Assembly: GCA_017745175.1 (NCBI GenBank)
Contig: JAGHZY010000012.1
Location: 1-64,000 of the forward strand
DNA from: Sphingopyxis sp.
GTDB taxonomy: Bacteria > Pseudomonadota > Alphaproteobacteria > Sphingomonadales > Sphingomonadaceae
DNA length: 64,000 bases
Direction of reading: 5' to 3'
Below, piece by piece: positions 42,593 through 50,994 of the stretch (position 1 is its first letter; the number at the start of each line of letters is the position of its first letter). A program made the position numbers and the translations under genes. Under the pieces are notes generated by a model. It made no database searches, was not told the origin of the DNA, and was given only the letters and a program-made list of their open reading frames with translations.

Positions 42593-43360
42593 ATGGAAAT
42601 CAAGGGCAAGACGGTGATCGTGACAGGATCGGCGGGCGGCATCGGCCGCGCGACCGCGGTGATGCTGGCACAGCGCGGCGCGGCGGAAATCAGGCTGGTC
42701 GATGTGAAACAGGACGCGCTTGCCGAAACCGCGCGGCTCGTCGAAGCGGAGGGCGCGCGGGCGACCACTCACGTCCTCGACCTCTCCGACGTGCCCGCGG
42801 TCGAAGCCTGGTTCCTTGCGCATGGCGATGTCGATATCCTGCACAACAATGCCGGCGTCGTATCGGGCCTGCCGCAGTTTCCTGACGTCGATGCAGCGCG
42901 CATCCGCCGGATCATCGACGTCAACATCACCGCGCTCGTTGTGGCGACACAGATCGCGGTGCCGGCGATGAAGATGCGCGGCGGCGGAGTGATCGTCAAC
43001 ACGGTGTCGACCGTTGCGCTCGGGACGGGCTTCCATGACGCCATGTACGCGACGACCAAGGCGGCGGTGATGATGTTCACGCGCTGCTGCGCGCCCCTGA
43101 AAGAGGATTGCAATGTCCGCGTCGCGGGCATGCTGCCCGGGCTGGTCGACACGCCGATCCTCGACACGACGGGCGCGGGCGGCAAGTCCGAATGGATGAA
43201 GACGGTACTCGCGAACAACGAGGCGTGCGCGCCCGAGGATATCGCGGGCGGCGTTGTGGCGCTGATCGAGGACGATAGCCTTGCGGGTGGCGACTGGGTT
43301 GCGGTGCGGCGGCTGGGCGGCAAGGTCGAGTATCAATGGGGCCACGCCGACACGGTATGA
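42593..43360 (+). CDS. Short-chain dehydrogenase/reductase
   Basis: 255 residues. VTGSAGGIG at 10-18, acidic LVDVKQD (NAD), NNAG at 85-88, catalytic Ser139/Tyr152/Lys156 (MYATTKAAV). The C-terminal part has LPGLVDTPILDT. Similar in size to classical cis-diol or hydroxysteroid-type dehydrogenases, but the substrate is not determined. Start 42593 has GAGAGAAGG 5 bases in front. Divergent from the MFS operon. Confidence 0.92.
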   Translation: MEIKGKTVIVTGSAGGIGRATAVMLAQRGAAEIRLVDVKQDALAETARLVEAEGARATTHVLDLSDVPAVEAWFLAHGDVDILHNNAGVVSGLPQFPDVDAARIRRIIDVNITALVVATQIAVPAMKMRGGGVIVNTVSTVALGTGFHDAMYATTKAAVMMFTRCCAPLKEDCNVRVAGMLPGLVDTPILDTTGAGGKSEWMKTVLANNEACAPEDIAGGVVALIEDDSLAGGDWVAVRRLGGKVEYQWGHADTV

Positions 43361-43487
43361 TCCCTCCCGCGTGCGGGAAGGGTAGCGAGACTTGCGAGCT
43401 TGCTCGCTAGTCGCAGCGGGGTGGGCAATCGATAGGGTGCTGGCCCACCCCCGGCCCCTCCCGCAAGCGGGAGGGGAGCAAAAAGGA
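43361..43487. repeat. Intergenic repeat
   Basis: Palindromic region with CCCTCCCGCGTGCGGGAAGGG, TTGCGAGCTTGCTCGCTAG and CCCCTCCCGCAAGCGGGAGGGG. The last 22-base palindrome and the AGCGA..GTTCGCA-like block also occur at about 18430-18492, reversed in order. It lies between convergent SDR and GST genes and can end both transcripts. Confidence 0.75.
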
Positions 43488-44198
43488 TCAGCGCGCCGGC
43501 GCTTCGAGCATGTTTTTCCCGAACAGGTTCGACCATTGTTCCTCGGTCAGCACCGGGCGCGCGCTCGACAGGTTTGCGGCATTTTTGACGTCGGTCCCCG
43601 CGATCACCGCGGGGCGCTCGCCGATCCGCGCGAACCAGTCGGCAACGGCGGGATAATCGTCGAGCGTCAACCCGATCGCGCGGATCGCGCGCGTCCACGG
43701 CCAGGCCGCGATATCGGCGACCGAATATTCCTCGGCCAGATAGTCCGCTTCGCCCAGCCGCCCGTTCAGCACATGGAGCAGGCGCAGCGTCTCGTTGCGA
43801 TAGCGTTCGACGGGATAGGTCTGACCTTCGGGTGCGTAGCGAATGAAATGATGCGCCTGACCCTGCATCGGCCCGAAGCTTGCCATCTGCCACATCAGCC
43901 ATTGCTGCGCCTGACTGCGCCGGCGTGGGTCGGTCGGAAGCAACTGCCCGCTCTTCTCGGCAAGGTAGAGCAGGATCGCGCCGCTCTCGAACACCGGCAG
44001 CGGCGCGCCGCCGCCGACGGGCTCATGATCGACGATCGCGGGCAGGCGGCCGTTCGGGTTGATCCGGCGATATTCGGGGGTCAGATGATCGCCCTCGAGC
44101 ATGTTCATCGCGAGAAGGCGGTGCGGCAGCCCGGTCTCTTCGAGCATGATCGAGACCTTGTGGCCGTTCGGCGTGGGCGTGAAATAGACGTCGATCAT
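43488..44198 (-). CDS. Glutathione S-transferase, YfcG/Nu-like
   Basis: 236 residues. MIDVYFTPTPNGHKVSIMLEETG at the N-terminus and INPNGRLPAIVDHEPVGGG with VFESGAILLYLAEKSG form the glutathione site; Thr and Asn near 8-11 replace a catalytic Ser/Tyr, as in YfcG/Nu-class enzymes that act as disulfide-bond reductases or GSH lyases. The C-terminal domain has ADYLAEEYSVADIAAWPW. ATG 44198 is preferred to GTG 44210. Close relative of the two other Nu-like GSTs in this island. Confidence 0.92.
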   Translation of the reverse strand: MIDVYFTPTPNGHKVSIMLEETGLPHRLLAMNMLEGDHLTPEYRRINPNGRLPAIVDHEPVGGGAPLPVFESGAILLYLAEKSGQLLPTDPRRRSQAQQWLMWQMASFGPMQGQAHHFIRYAPEGQTYPVERYRNETLRLLHVLNGRLGEADYLAEEYSVADIAAWPWTRAIRAIGLTLDDYPAVADWFARIGERPAVIAGTDVKNAANLSSARPVLTEEQWSNLFGKNMLEAPAR

Positions 44199-44297
44199 GC
44201 CGTGGTTCACCCCTTCGCACAGGTCACGACCGCGACCGCCACTTCCCCGTGGGGAAAGTGGTGGCCGCGGCCGATCCCTGGGACATCGATATCCGGC

Positions 44298-46568
44298 CTA
44301 GAACTTGATCCCGGCCTCGACCGAAATGTTGCGCGTCGGTTCGAGATAGAGGATCGCACGCGGAACCGGCGTGATCGGCGCGGGCAGGTTGAAGGCGCTG
44401 CCGATCGTCTTCTGGTTCGTCAGATTCTTGCCGACGAGCGCGACGTGCCACCGGTCGTCCCGGTCGGCGAGCTGGACGCGAAGGTCGAGCTTCACATAGC
44501 CGTCCTGCACGCCGAAGATCGGGCTCTGGTTGTCCGAATTGAAATATTTCGACCGTCCCGATGCGACGCCGGTGATGTCGAGCTTCAGGGCGTCCGACAT
44601 GTCGAAGCGCCCGTGCGCGGTGACGCTGCCCGTCCATTTCGACGAATAGGCGACGGGATAACCGGCGAGGTTGTTCGTCGCAGGCGTACAGTTCACCTGC
44701 GAAGCGAGGCACGCCGCGCCCGGATAATCGTCATATTTGATATCCGAGTAAGCCGCCGACGCGCTGATGTCGAAATTCTCGACCGGATAGATGCTGAGCG
44801 ATCCTTCGACGCCCTTCGATGTCGCCGCCGCGGCGTTGCCGGTCAGGTAGCTCGACGTTGCGGGCTGATAGACCGAAACCTGCAGATCCTTGAACTTGGT
44901 GTGATAGAGCGAGACGTTCGCGACGACCTTGCCGCCCGCCAGCGTCGACTTGATGCCTGCCTCGAAATTCTCCGACCGTTCGGGTTCGAAGGTGAAGGTT
45001 GCGTTGGTCGTACCGAGGGTGTTCGAGACGAAACCGCCCGATTTCGAACCGCGGCCCCACGTCCCGTAGAGCATGACGCGCGGTGCGATGTCATATTGCA
45101 GCGTGACCGACGGGTCGACATTGCCTTCGCTGATCTTGCCGACCGCGCTCGAGATGGGCCGCAGGGCAAAGGGCCGGCCGTTGACGCCGTTGGAGCCGTA
45201 AACGAGGCGCGAGGCGAAATCGCCGTCCTTCTTCGTGTGCGAATAGCGCAGGCTGCCGATCACGCGGAAGGCGTCGGTGACGTTGAAGGTGCCCTGACCG
45301 AACACCGACCAGCTTTCGGCTTTCTGGTTGAAGGTGCTGTCGATGCGCCCGAAATAGGGGCCGACGATCACGCCGGGGATGTTCAGGCTCGGGATGTTGA
45401 AACCCTGATATTGTTCGAGCGTGTAGTTCGACTTGTCGTAATAGGCGCCGACGATGAACTCGAAGGTCTTGCCCGTCGGCGACAGGATACGGATTTCCTG
45501 CGAAATCTGGTCGAAGCGTTCGGGGAAGGCGTTGTAGACCGAATTGACGGTGTGTGCGCCGCCGCTGTTCGGGATCGACTGGTCGAAGCCGTTGACGATC
45601 TTCGACTTGAACCAGCTGTAGCCGGTGACCGAGGTCAGCGTGAAGTCGCCGAGCGCGAGGTTGCCGACGCCCGAGATCATCACCGACTTGTTGTCATTGC
45701 CCTCGTCGCCGAGCGCCGAGCGTTCGAGATAACGTGTCGTTTGCGGGTCCTGTCCGCTGGTGAGCGGGCTCGACACGGTGATGCCGCCGATGACTTCGCG
45801 GTTCCCGTATTCGACCTTCGCGGTATAGTCGAAATTGTTCGAGGGTTCCCACTTCAACGTCAGGCGCAGCAGCTGCGACTTGATTTCGGGATCGTCGTGA
45901 TCGGTCGCGCGGTTGTAGATATAGCCGTCCTGATTGACGATCTTGTACGCGAAGCGTGCGCCGAGCGTGTCGGAGATCGGTCCCGACAGATAGCCCGAGA
46001 AATCGGTGCCCTTGTGGTCGAAATTGTAAAGGCCGGTGATCGCGCCCTCGAAATCCTTCGTCGGGCCCGCCGACACGACGCTGACCGCGCCCGCCGCGGT
46101 ATTCTTGCCGAACAGCGCGCCCTGCGGGCCGCGCAGCACCTCGACGCGCGCGAGGTCGAAGAAGGGCGCCTGCGCCTGGCGGTTGCGGCCGGCGTAGATG
46201 CCGTCGACATAGAGCGACACCGATTGGTCGAAGGCGAAGTTCGCCGGCGGCGAGCCGAAGCCGCGGATATAGATGACGTCGTTGCCCGCGGTCGACTGGA
46301 CAAAGACGTTCGGCGTGTAGTTCATCACCGCCTTGATGTCGCTCGTGTTGAATTCGGCGAGCTTGGCGCCGCTCACGACTTCCATCGAGATCGGCACGTC
46401 CTGCAGGCTCTGCTCGCGCTTCTGCGCGGTGACGATGATTTCGTTGGTGTTGCTGTCGTCGACCTCCGCCGTGTCGGCGGGCGCCGTCTGCGCGAATGCC
46501 GGTACGGCATTGGCGAGCATCGCGATCGCCGCGACGCCGGACAGCAGAAACTGGTTGCGAGCCTTCAT
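44298..46568 (-). CDS. TonB-dependent outer-membrane receptor
   Basis: 756 residues. Signal peptide about 1-24 (VAAIAMLANAVPAFAQ). The TonB-box region EIIVTAQKREQSLQDVPISM is followed by the plug (about 55-165: YIRGFGSPPANFAFDQSVSLYVDGIYAGRNRQAQAPFFDLARVEVLRGPQGALFGKNTAAGAV) and a 22-strand barrel ending in VEAGIKF. It imports a large or hydrophobic substrate using TonB energy. GGGAGGG lies 7 bases upstream of the ATG. The plug ends in YDG-like signature typical of catabolic receptors. Divergent from a DUF3237 gene across an operator-like region. Confidence 0.95.
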   Translation of the reverse strand: MKARNQFLLSGVAAIAMLANAVPAFAQTAPADTAEVDDSNTNEIIVTAQKREQSLQDVPISMEVVSGAKLAEFNTSDIKAVMNYTPNVFVQSTAGNDVIYIRGFGSPPANFAFDQSVSLYVDGIYAGRNRQAQAPFFDLARVEVLRGPQGALFGKNTAAGAVSVVSAGPTKDFEGAITGLYNFDHKGTDFSGYLSGPISDTLGARFAYKIVNQDGYIYNRATDHDDPEIKSQLLRLTLKWEPSNNFDYTAKVEYGNREVIGGITVSSPLTSGQDPQTTRYLERSALGDEGNDNKSVMISGVGNLALGDFTLTSVTGYSWFKSKIVNGFDQSIPNSGGAHTVNSVYNAFPERFDQISQEIRILSPTGKTFEFIVGAYYDKSNYTLEQYQGFNIPSLNIPGVIVGPYFGRIDSTFNQKAESWSVFGQGTFNVTDAFRVIGSLRYSHTKKDGDFASRLVYGSNGVNGRPFALRPISSAVGKISEGNVDPSVTLQYDIAPRVMLYGTWGRGSKSGGFVSNTLGTTNATFTFEPERSENFEAGIKSTLAGGKVVANVSLYHTKFKDLQVSVYQPATSSYLTGNAAAATSKGVEGSLSIYPVENFDISASAAYSDIKYDDYPGAACLASQVNCTPATNNLAGYPVAYSSKWTGSVTAHGRFDMSDALKLDITGVASGRSKYFNSDNQSPIFGVQDGYVKLDLRVQLADRDDRWHVALVGKNLTNQKTIGSAFNLPAPITPVPRAILYLEPTRNISVEAGIKF

Positions 46569-46620
46569 GTTCACCCTCCCATAGAGCTATTGTCGCCGGT
46601 CCCGGAAAGCGCTCCGATCC

Positions 46621-46659
46621 GTCAATCTGATTGACCCTTAGTATACTAATGGTTTTATG
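46621..46659. promoter_or_regulatory. Divergent promoter with two operator-like palindromes
   Basis: GTCAATCTGATTGAC (46621-46635) contains a TTGAC -35-like hexamer. TTAGTATACTAA (46638-46649), a perfect 12-bp palindrome, then lies in the spacer before TTTATG (46654-46659), 17 bases from TTGACC. A repressor bound here would block RNA polymerase for the DUF3237 gene. Confidence 0.6.
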
Positions 46660-46690
46660 CTTGTCCATAGGCAGGAAGAGGATTCGCATC

Positions 46691-47197
46691 ATGAACGAAG
46701 AAAATTCGCGCGGCGCTCCCGCTGCACTGGCGACGCGCCATCTGTGCACCGCGGAGTTCGAGGTAGGGGGCGGCATCATCGGGATCGGCGCGTCGCCGTT
46801 CGGCGACCAGCGGCTCGGCTATATCAGCGGCGGCCGTTTTTTCGGTCCGCGTATCAATGGCATGATCCTTCCCGGCGGGGGCAACTGGTCGCGGAGCGGA
46901 CGGCTCGGCGACGACGCCTCGGTCGGTACTTTCGACGCGCGTGCGGTGTGGCGGACCGATGACGGCCAGCTCATCTATCTGAGCTATACCGGGCGCAACA
47001 TCATCCCCGACGATGTGCGCGCGACCTTCGCCGATCCGGCGGCGCCCGATGCCGATGCGTCGCGATACTATCTGCGAATCGCCCCCGTGTTCGAAACCGC
47101 GAGCGCGAAATATGGCTGGCTCAACGGCGTGCTCGCGGTCGGAGTCGGCGAGCGCACCGATTTCGGCGTCCGCCATGTCATCCACGAGGTGCTGTAG
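46691..47197 (+). CDS. DUF3237 (UPF0311) family protein
   Basis: 168 residues. LCTAEFEVGGGIIGIGASPFGDQRLGYISGGRFFGPRINGMILPGGGNWSRSG, FDARAVWRTDDGQLIYLSYTGR and SAKYGWLNGVLAVGVGER match the DUF3237 beta-barrel. Members are often found in aromatic and terpenoid catabolic clusters, with no proven reaction. Start 46691 is the first ATG at the conserved N-terminus. The next gene begins directly at its stop. Confidence 0.9.
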   Translation: MNEENSRGAPAALATRHLCTAEFEVGGGIIGIGASPFGDQRLGYISGGRFFGPRINGMILPGGGNWSRSGRLGDDASVGTFDARAVWRTDDGQLIYLSYTGRNIIPDDVRATFADPAAPDADASRYYLRIAPVFETASAKYGWLNGVLAVGVGERTDFGVRHVIHEVL

Positions 47198-47923
47198 ATG
47201 ATCGACCTTCATTATTCGGCCACGCCGAACGGGCAGAAGATCGCGATCATGCTCGAGGAAATCGGCGCGCCTTATCGCGTCATCCCCTACGACATCTTCG
47301 AGGGCGACCAGCTGACCGCCGAATTCGGGCGCATCAATCCGAACCACAAGCTGCCTGCCATGGTCGATCAGGATCCGGCGGGTGGCGGCGATCCGGTGAC
47401 GGTTTTCGAGTCGGGCGCGATCCTGCAATATCTGGCCGAGAAGAGCGGGCGTTTCCTGCCCGCGTCGGGTGCGGCGCGCGCGGCGACTTTATCGTGGCTG
47501 ACATGGCAGGTCGCGGGACTAGGGCCGATGGGCGGGCAGGCGAGCCACTTCCTGCGCTATGCCCCGGCGGGGCAGGATTATGCCGTCGAACGCTATACGA
47601 AGGAGCTCACGCGCCTGCTCACCGTTCTCGAAAAGCGGTTGGAGAAGAGCGCCTATGTTGGCGGCGACGACTATAGCATCGCCGACATGGCGATCTGGCC
47701 CGGCCGCGCGTCGGCGTTCGTGATGGGGATGGGGCTCGACGAATGGCCCGCGATGCACGGCTGGTTCGAGCGCATCCGCGAACGCCCGGCGGTTGCACGC
47801 GCGATGGCGCGCGAGGATCTTAAGGCGCCGGCGAAATATGTCGGGCGGCACCAAAAGCTCGATGACAAGGAATGGTCGAACATGTTCGGCGACGCGAACC
47901 GCGCGGCGGTGAAGGGCGATTGA
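47198..47923 (+). CDS. Glutathione S-transferase, YfcG/Nu-like
   Basis: 241 residues. MIDLHYSATPNGQKIAIMLEEIG and INPNHKLPAMVDQDPAGGG, VFESGAILQYLAEKSG form the glutathione site; SAYVGGDDYSIADMAIWPGRAS marks the C-terminal helical domain. Very similar in layout to the gene at 43488-44198. It is directly adjoining DUF3237 and shares its transcript. A C-terminal tail (KYVGRHQKLDDKEWSNMFGD) resembles the TEEQWSNLFGK tail of that same protein. Confidence 0.92.
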   Translation: MIDLHYSATPNGQKIAIMLEEIGAPYRVIPYDIFEGDQLTAEFGRINPNHKLPAMVDQDPAGGGDPVTVFESGAILQYLAEKSGRFLPASGAARAATLSWLTWQVAGLGPMGGQASHFLRYAPAGQDYAVERYTKELTRLLTVLEKRLEKSAYVGGDDYSIADMAIWPGRASAFVMGMGLDEWPAMHGWFERIRERPAVARAMAREDLKAPAKYVGRHQKLDDKEWSNMFGDANRAAVKGD

Positions 47924-47977
47924 GGCCGGGAACAGGTTGAGCGTCCGCTCTCGGCCGGAAGCGGACCTTTCCTTCAT

Positions 47978-48050
47978 CGTCATCCCGGACTTGATCCGGG
48001 ATCCATCGCAGCGCTGAAGTCATGGATCCCGGATCAAGTCCGGGATGACG
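47978..48050. repeat. 29-bp perfect inverted repeat
   Basis: Arms 47978-48006 and 48022-48050 are exact complements (CGTCATCCCGGACTTGATCC...), with a 15-base loop. A similar but imperfect copy is at 60504-60576. It lies between convergent GST genes and is a typical dispersed sphingomonad element that can also end transcription. Confidence 0.92.
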
Positions 48051-48100
48051 AAAAAGAGTGAACAAACGTCCGCTCAACACCCTGAAGCCGACGATCCGCC

Positions 48101-48805
48101 TCACCGTTTCGCGTGCTGGCGGTCGCCCCACAGGATCGCACGATGCTCGTCGGTGAAGCCGGTGAGGCCGCCCTCGATCGTCTCGGCGCGCGCGACGCCG
48201 GCCTGCATGCCTTCGGCGACCGCGGGGCGTGCGAGCATCGCGGCGCCCCAGCGGTCGACGTTCGGAAAACGTCCCGCCTTTTCGATCAATTGGCGGCGCA
48301 GATAGGGCAAAGTCGCGATGTCGGCGATCGTATAGTCTTCGCCGGCGAGCCATTCGGCTTCGCCGAGGCGGTTGTCGAGCACCATCATCAACCGGTCGAC
48401 CTCGCGGCTGTAGCGCGCGATGGCATAGTCATGCCGGTCCTTCGCATAGTGGGTGAAATGCGCCTCCTGCCCGAACATCGGGCCGACGCCCGACACCTGG
48501 AACATCAGCCATTGCCAGCAGATCGCGCGCTTCGCCGGATCGGCGGGCACGAAGCGGCCGGTCTTTTCGGCGAGGTAGAGCAGGATCGCCCCCGTTTCCC
48601 ACAGTATGAACCGCTCGCCGCCGGGTCCTTCGTCGTCAACGATCACCGGGGTCTTGTTGTTCGGGTTGAGCGCGAGGAATTCGGGGGTGAGCTGATCGCC
48701 CGCGAGGATGTCGACATATTCGAGCCGCCAGTCGAGCTCCATTTCGAGAAGCGCGATCGCGATCTTGCGGGCATTGGGTGTGGGGCCGCCGTGGAGCGTG
48801 ATCAT
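48101..48805 (-). CDS. Glutathione S-transferase, YfcG/Nu-like
   Basis: 234 residues. MITLHGGPTPNARKIAIALLEMELDWRLEYVDI, LNPNNKTPVIVDDEGPGGE and LWETGAILLYLAEKTG form the glutathione site; AEWLAGEDYTIADIATLPYL marks the helical domain. A third member of the group that includes 43488 and 47198, but more divergent (e.g. LDWRLEYVDILAGDQL). Located next to a CoA-transferase gene (same strand, 4 bases away), suggesting it acts on the CoA-linked branch. Confidence 0.92.
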   Translation of the reverse strand: MITLHGGPTPNARKIAIALLEMELDWRLEYVDILAGDQLTPEFLALNPNNKTPVIVDDEGPGGERFILWETGAILLYLAEKTGRFVPADPAKRAICWQWLMFQVSGVGPMFGQEAHFTHYAKDRHDYAIARYSREVDRLMMVLDNRLGEAEWLAGEDYTIADIATLPYLRRQLIEKAGRFPNVDRWGAAMLARPAVAEGMQAGVARAETIEGGLTGFTDEHRAILWGDRQHAKR

Positions 48806-48809
48806 CGCC

Positions 48810-49973
48810 TCAGCCCTCGCGTCCGAGCCAGCGCTTGAGCACGTCGGCGCCGTCCTGTCCGACGGTCAGCGGGGCGGGGCGGCGGACGCTGCCCGGGGTC
48901 GCCGACAGCTTCGGGAAGACGCCCTGCATCGTGACCTCGCCGAGCTCTTCGTCGGGAACGGTTACCAGCGCGTCGCGTGCGGCGAAATGCGGGTCGGCGA
49001 GCATGTCCTCGGCGTCGAAGACGCGGCCCGCAGGAACACCCGCCTCGACCATCTTCGCCTCGAGTTCGGCGATCGTCAGCGTCGCGGTCCATTCGCCGAT
49101 CAGCGCGTCGAGCTCCTCCTGTCGCGCGCCGCGCGCGCGGTGCGTCGCATAGCGTTCATCGCTCGCGAGTTCGGGGCGCCCCATTGCGGCGGTGAGGCGC
49201 GCAAAGACGCCGTCCTGATTGGCGCCGATCAGATATTCGCCGTCGCGGCACGGATAGACGTTCGACGGCGCGATCGCGGGCAGGGTCGATCCGGTACGGC
49301 GGCGCTTGGTGCCGCTCGCCGAATAGTCGGACACGGTCGATTCCATGACCTGCAGCACCGCCTCATAGAGCGCCGAATCGACGATCTGGCCGTCGCCGGT
49401 CCTGCTGCGATGATGGAGCGCGGCGAGGGCGCCCATGCACCCGTAAGTCGCGGCGAGCGTGTCGCCAATCGACACGCCCATGCGCGCTGGGGGCAGGTCG
49501 GGATAGCCGACGATGCCGCGCCAGCCGCCCATCGCCTCGCCGATGCCGCCGAAGCCCGCGCGCGATGAATAGGGACCGGTCTGGCCGTACCCCGACACGC
49601 GCACGACGATCAGCCCGGGGTTGGTCTTGCGCAGCTCGGCGGGATCGAGGTTCCATTTTTCGAGCGTGCCGGGGCGGAAATTCTCGATGAGGATATCGGC
49701 CTTCGCGATCAGCTCGCGCGCGAGCGCCTGCCCCTCCTCGCTGCGCAGGTCGACCGCGACCGAATATTTGTTGCGCGCGATGACGCGCCACCAGCTCGGC
49801 GTGTCGCCCTGGCCCCAGTTGCGCATCTGGTCGCCGGTCACCGGGGGTTCGAGCTTGACGATCTCGGCGCCCATGTCGCCGAGAAGCTGGCCGCAGAAGG
49901 GGCCGGCGATGAGCTGCCCCATCTCGACGACCCTGATACCCTCCAGCGCGCCCCCGCTGCCCGTTTCGCTCAT
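48810..49973 (-). CDS. CaiB/BaiF (Frc family) CoA-transferase
   Basis: 387 residues, family III CoA-transferase. The N-terminal EGIRVVEMGQLIAGPFCGQLLGDMGAEIVKLEPP is typical. The catalytic Asp is expected at Asp171 in ARMGVSIGDTLAATYG. It moves CoA from a donor such as succinyl-CoA to a carboxylate, activating the island's acid for beta-oxidation. AAAGGAAC lies 5 bases before the ATG at 49973. Divergent from the HMG-CoA-lyase gene through a 118-base region with the ACTTAG element. Confidence 0.93.
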   Translation of the reverse strand: MSETGSGGALEGIRVVEMGQLIAGPFCGQLLGDMGAEIVKLEPPVTGDQMRNWGQGDTPSWWRVIARNKYSVAVDLRSEEGQALARELIAKADILIENFRPGTLEKWNLDPAELRKTNPGLIVVRVSGYGQTGPYSSRAGFGGIGEAMGGWRGIVGYPDLPPARMGVSIGDTLAATYGCMGALAALHHRSRTGDGQIVDSALYEAVLQVMESTVSDYSASGTKRRRTGSTLPAIAPSNVYPCRDGEYLIGANQDGVFARLTAAMGRPELASDERYATHRARGARQEELDALIGEWTATLTIAELEAKMVEAGVPAGRVFDAEDMLADPHFAARDALVTVPDEELGEVTMQGVFPKLSATPGSVRRPAPLTVGQDGADVLKRWLGREG

Positions 49974-50029
49974 ATCGTTCCTTTCGCGGCCGACTCTGGT
50001 AAGACGGCCTGCCTCGCCCATGGCCTTTG

Positions 50030-50046
50030 TATACTTAGAATGCTAT
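50030..50046. promoter_or_regulatory. ACTTAG-type operator-like element
   Basis: GTATACTTAGAATGCTATG lies at 50029-50047. The half TATACTTAG (50030-50038) is identical to the complement-side half at 51976. The right half is less perfect. The location, in a divergent promoter region, fits an operator. Confidence 0.5.
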
Positions 50047-50091
50047 GTAATTTTCAACCTGCTAAATGACCCGAATCAATCAGGACGCAAG

Positions 50092-50994
50092 ATGTTGAAA
50101 AATCAAGCCGTGGAACTGGTGGAGGTCGGCCCGCGCGACGGGCTGCAGAATGAGGCGGCGATCATATCGACCGCCGACAAGCTCGAGCTGATCCGCCGCG
50201 CGATCGACTATGGTATCCGGCGTATCGAGGTGACGAGCTTCGTCAATCCGAAGAAGGTGCCGCAGCTTGCCGATGCCGAAGAGCTGGCGGCGATGCTGCC
50301 CGACCGCGACGATGTGACGTATATCGGTCTCGTGCTCAATCGCCGCGGCGCCGAGCGCGCGCTTGCCACCGGCCGGATCGACGAGCTCGGCGCGGTGTGC
50401 GTGACGAGCGACACGTTCGGCGTCCGCAATCAGGGTCAAAGCTCGGACGAGTCGCTCGCTGCGGCGATCGGGATCGTCGGGCTGGCGAAAGACGCAGGGC
50501 GCGTCGGCCAGATCACGATCGCGACGGCCTTCGGCTGTCCGTTCGAGGGCAGGGTTTCGATCGACCGTGTCGTCGAGATGGCGAAGCGCGCCGCCGACGC
50601 AAGCCCGCGCGAAATAGCGCTCGCCGATACGATCGGGGTGGGCGTGCCCGCGCAGGTGTCGGAGATGGTCGGGCGCGTGCGCGAGGCGGTCGGCGATCTG
50701 CCCGTGCGCGTCCATTTCCACAACACGCGCGGCACCGGCATCGCCAATGTCTGGGCGGCGGTGAACGAGGGCGCCGCGACGGTCGACGCATCGCTCGGCG
50801 GGCTCGGCGGTTGTCCCTTCGCGCCGGGCGCGGCGGGTAACGTCGCGACCGAGGATGTGATCTACATGCTCGAAGGGAGCGGTATAGCGACAGGTGTGGC
50901 GCTGCCGCAGGTCGTCGGGGCCGCGGACTGGCTGACGGGCGTGATGGGGCGTCCCTTGCCGGCGATGGTCAGCAGGGCGCCAGCCTTCCCCTAA
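50092..50994 (+). CDS. HMG-CoA lyase-like DRE-TIM metallolyase
   Basis: 300 residues. EVGPRDGLQNEAAII at 11-25 with Arg15-Asp16 starts the barrel, HFHNTRGTGIANV carries the metal His pair, and GLGGCPFAPGAAGNVATEDV carries the catalytic Cys. HMG-CoA lyases cleave 3-hydroxy-3-methylglutaryl-CoA to acetyl-CoA and acetoacetate; related members cleave other 3-hydroxy-3-alkyl acyl-CoAs. Next to a CoA-transferase, this suggests cleavage of a branched intermediate. Stop overlaps the convergent EamA gene. Confidence 0.92.
   Translation: MLKNQAVELVEVGPRDGLQNEAAIISTADKLELIRRAIDYGIRRIEVTSFVNPKKVPQLADAEELAAMLPDRDDVTYIGLVLNRRGAERALATGRIDELGAVCVTSDTFGVRNQGQSSDESLAAAIGIVGLAKDAGRVGQITIATAFGCPFEGRVSIDRVVEMAKRAADASPREIALADTIGVGVPAQVSEMVGRVREAVGDLPVRVHFHNTRGTGIANVWAAVNEGAATVDASLGGLGGCPFAPGAAGNVATEDVIYMLEGSGIATGVALPQVVGAADWLTGVMGRPLPAMVSRAPAFP

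Noticed and set aside
43392..46634. 1080-codon open frame on the plus strand
   Set aside because: It is antisense to a GST and a TonB receptor whose protein motifs are clear; composition is that of a shadow frame.
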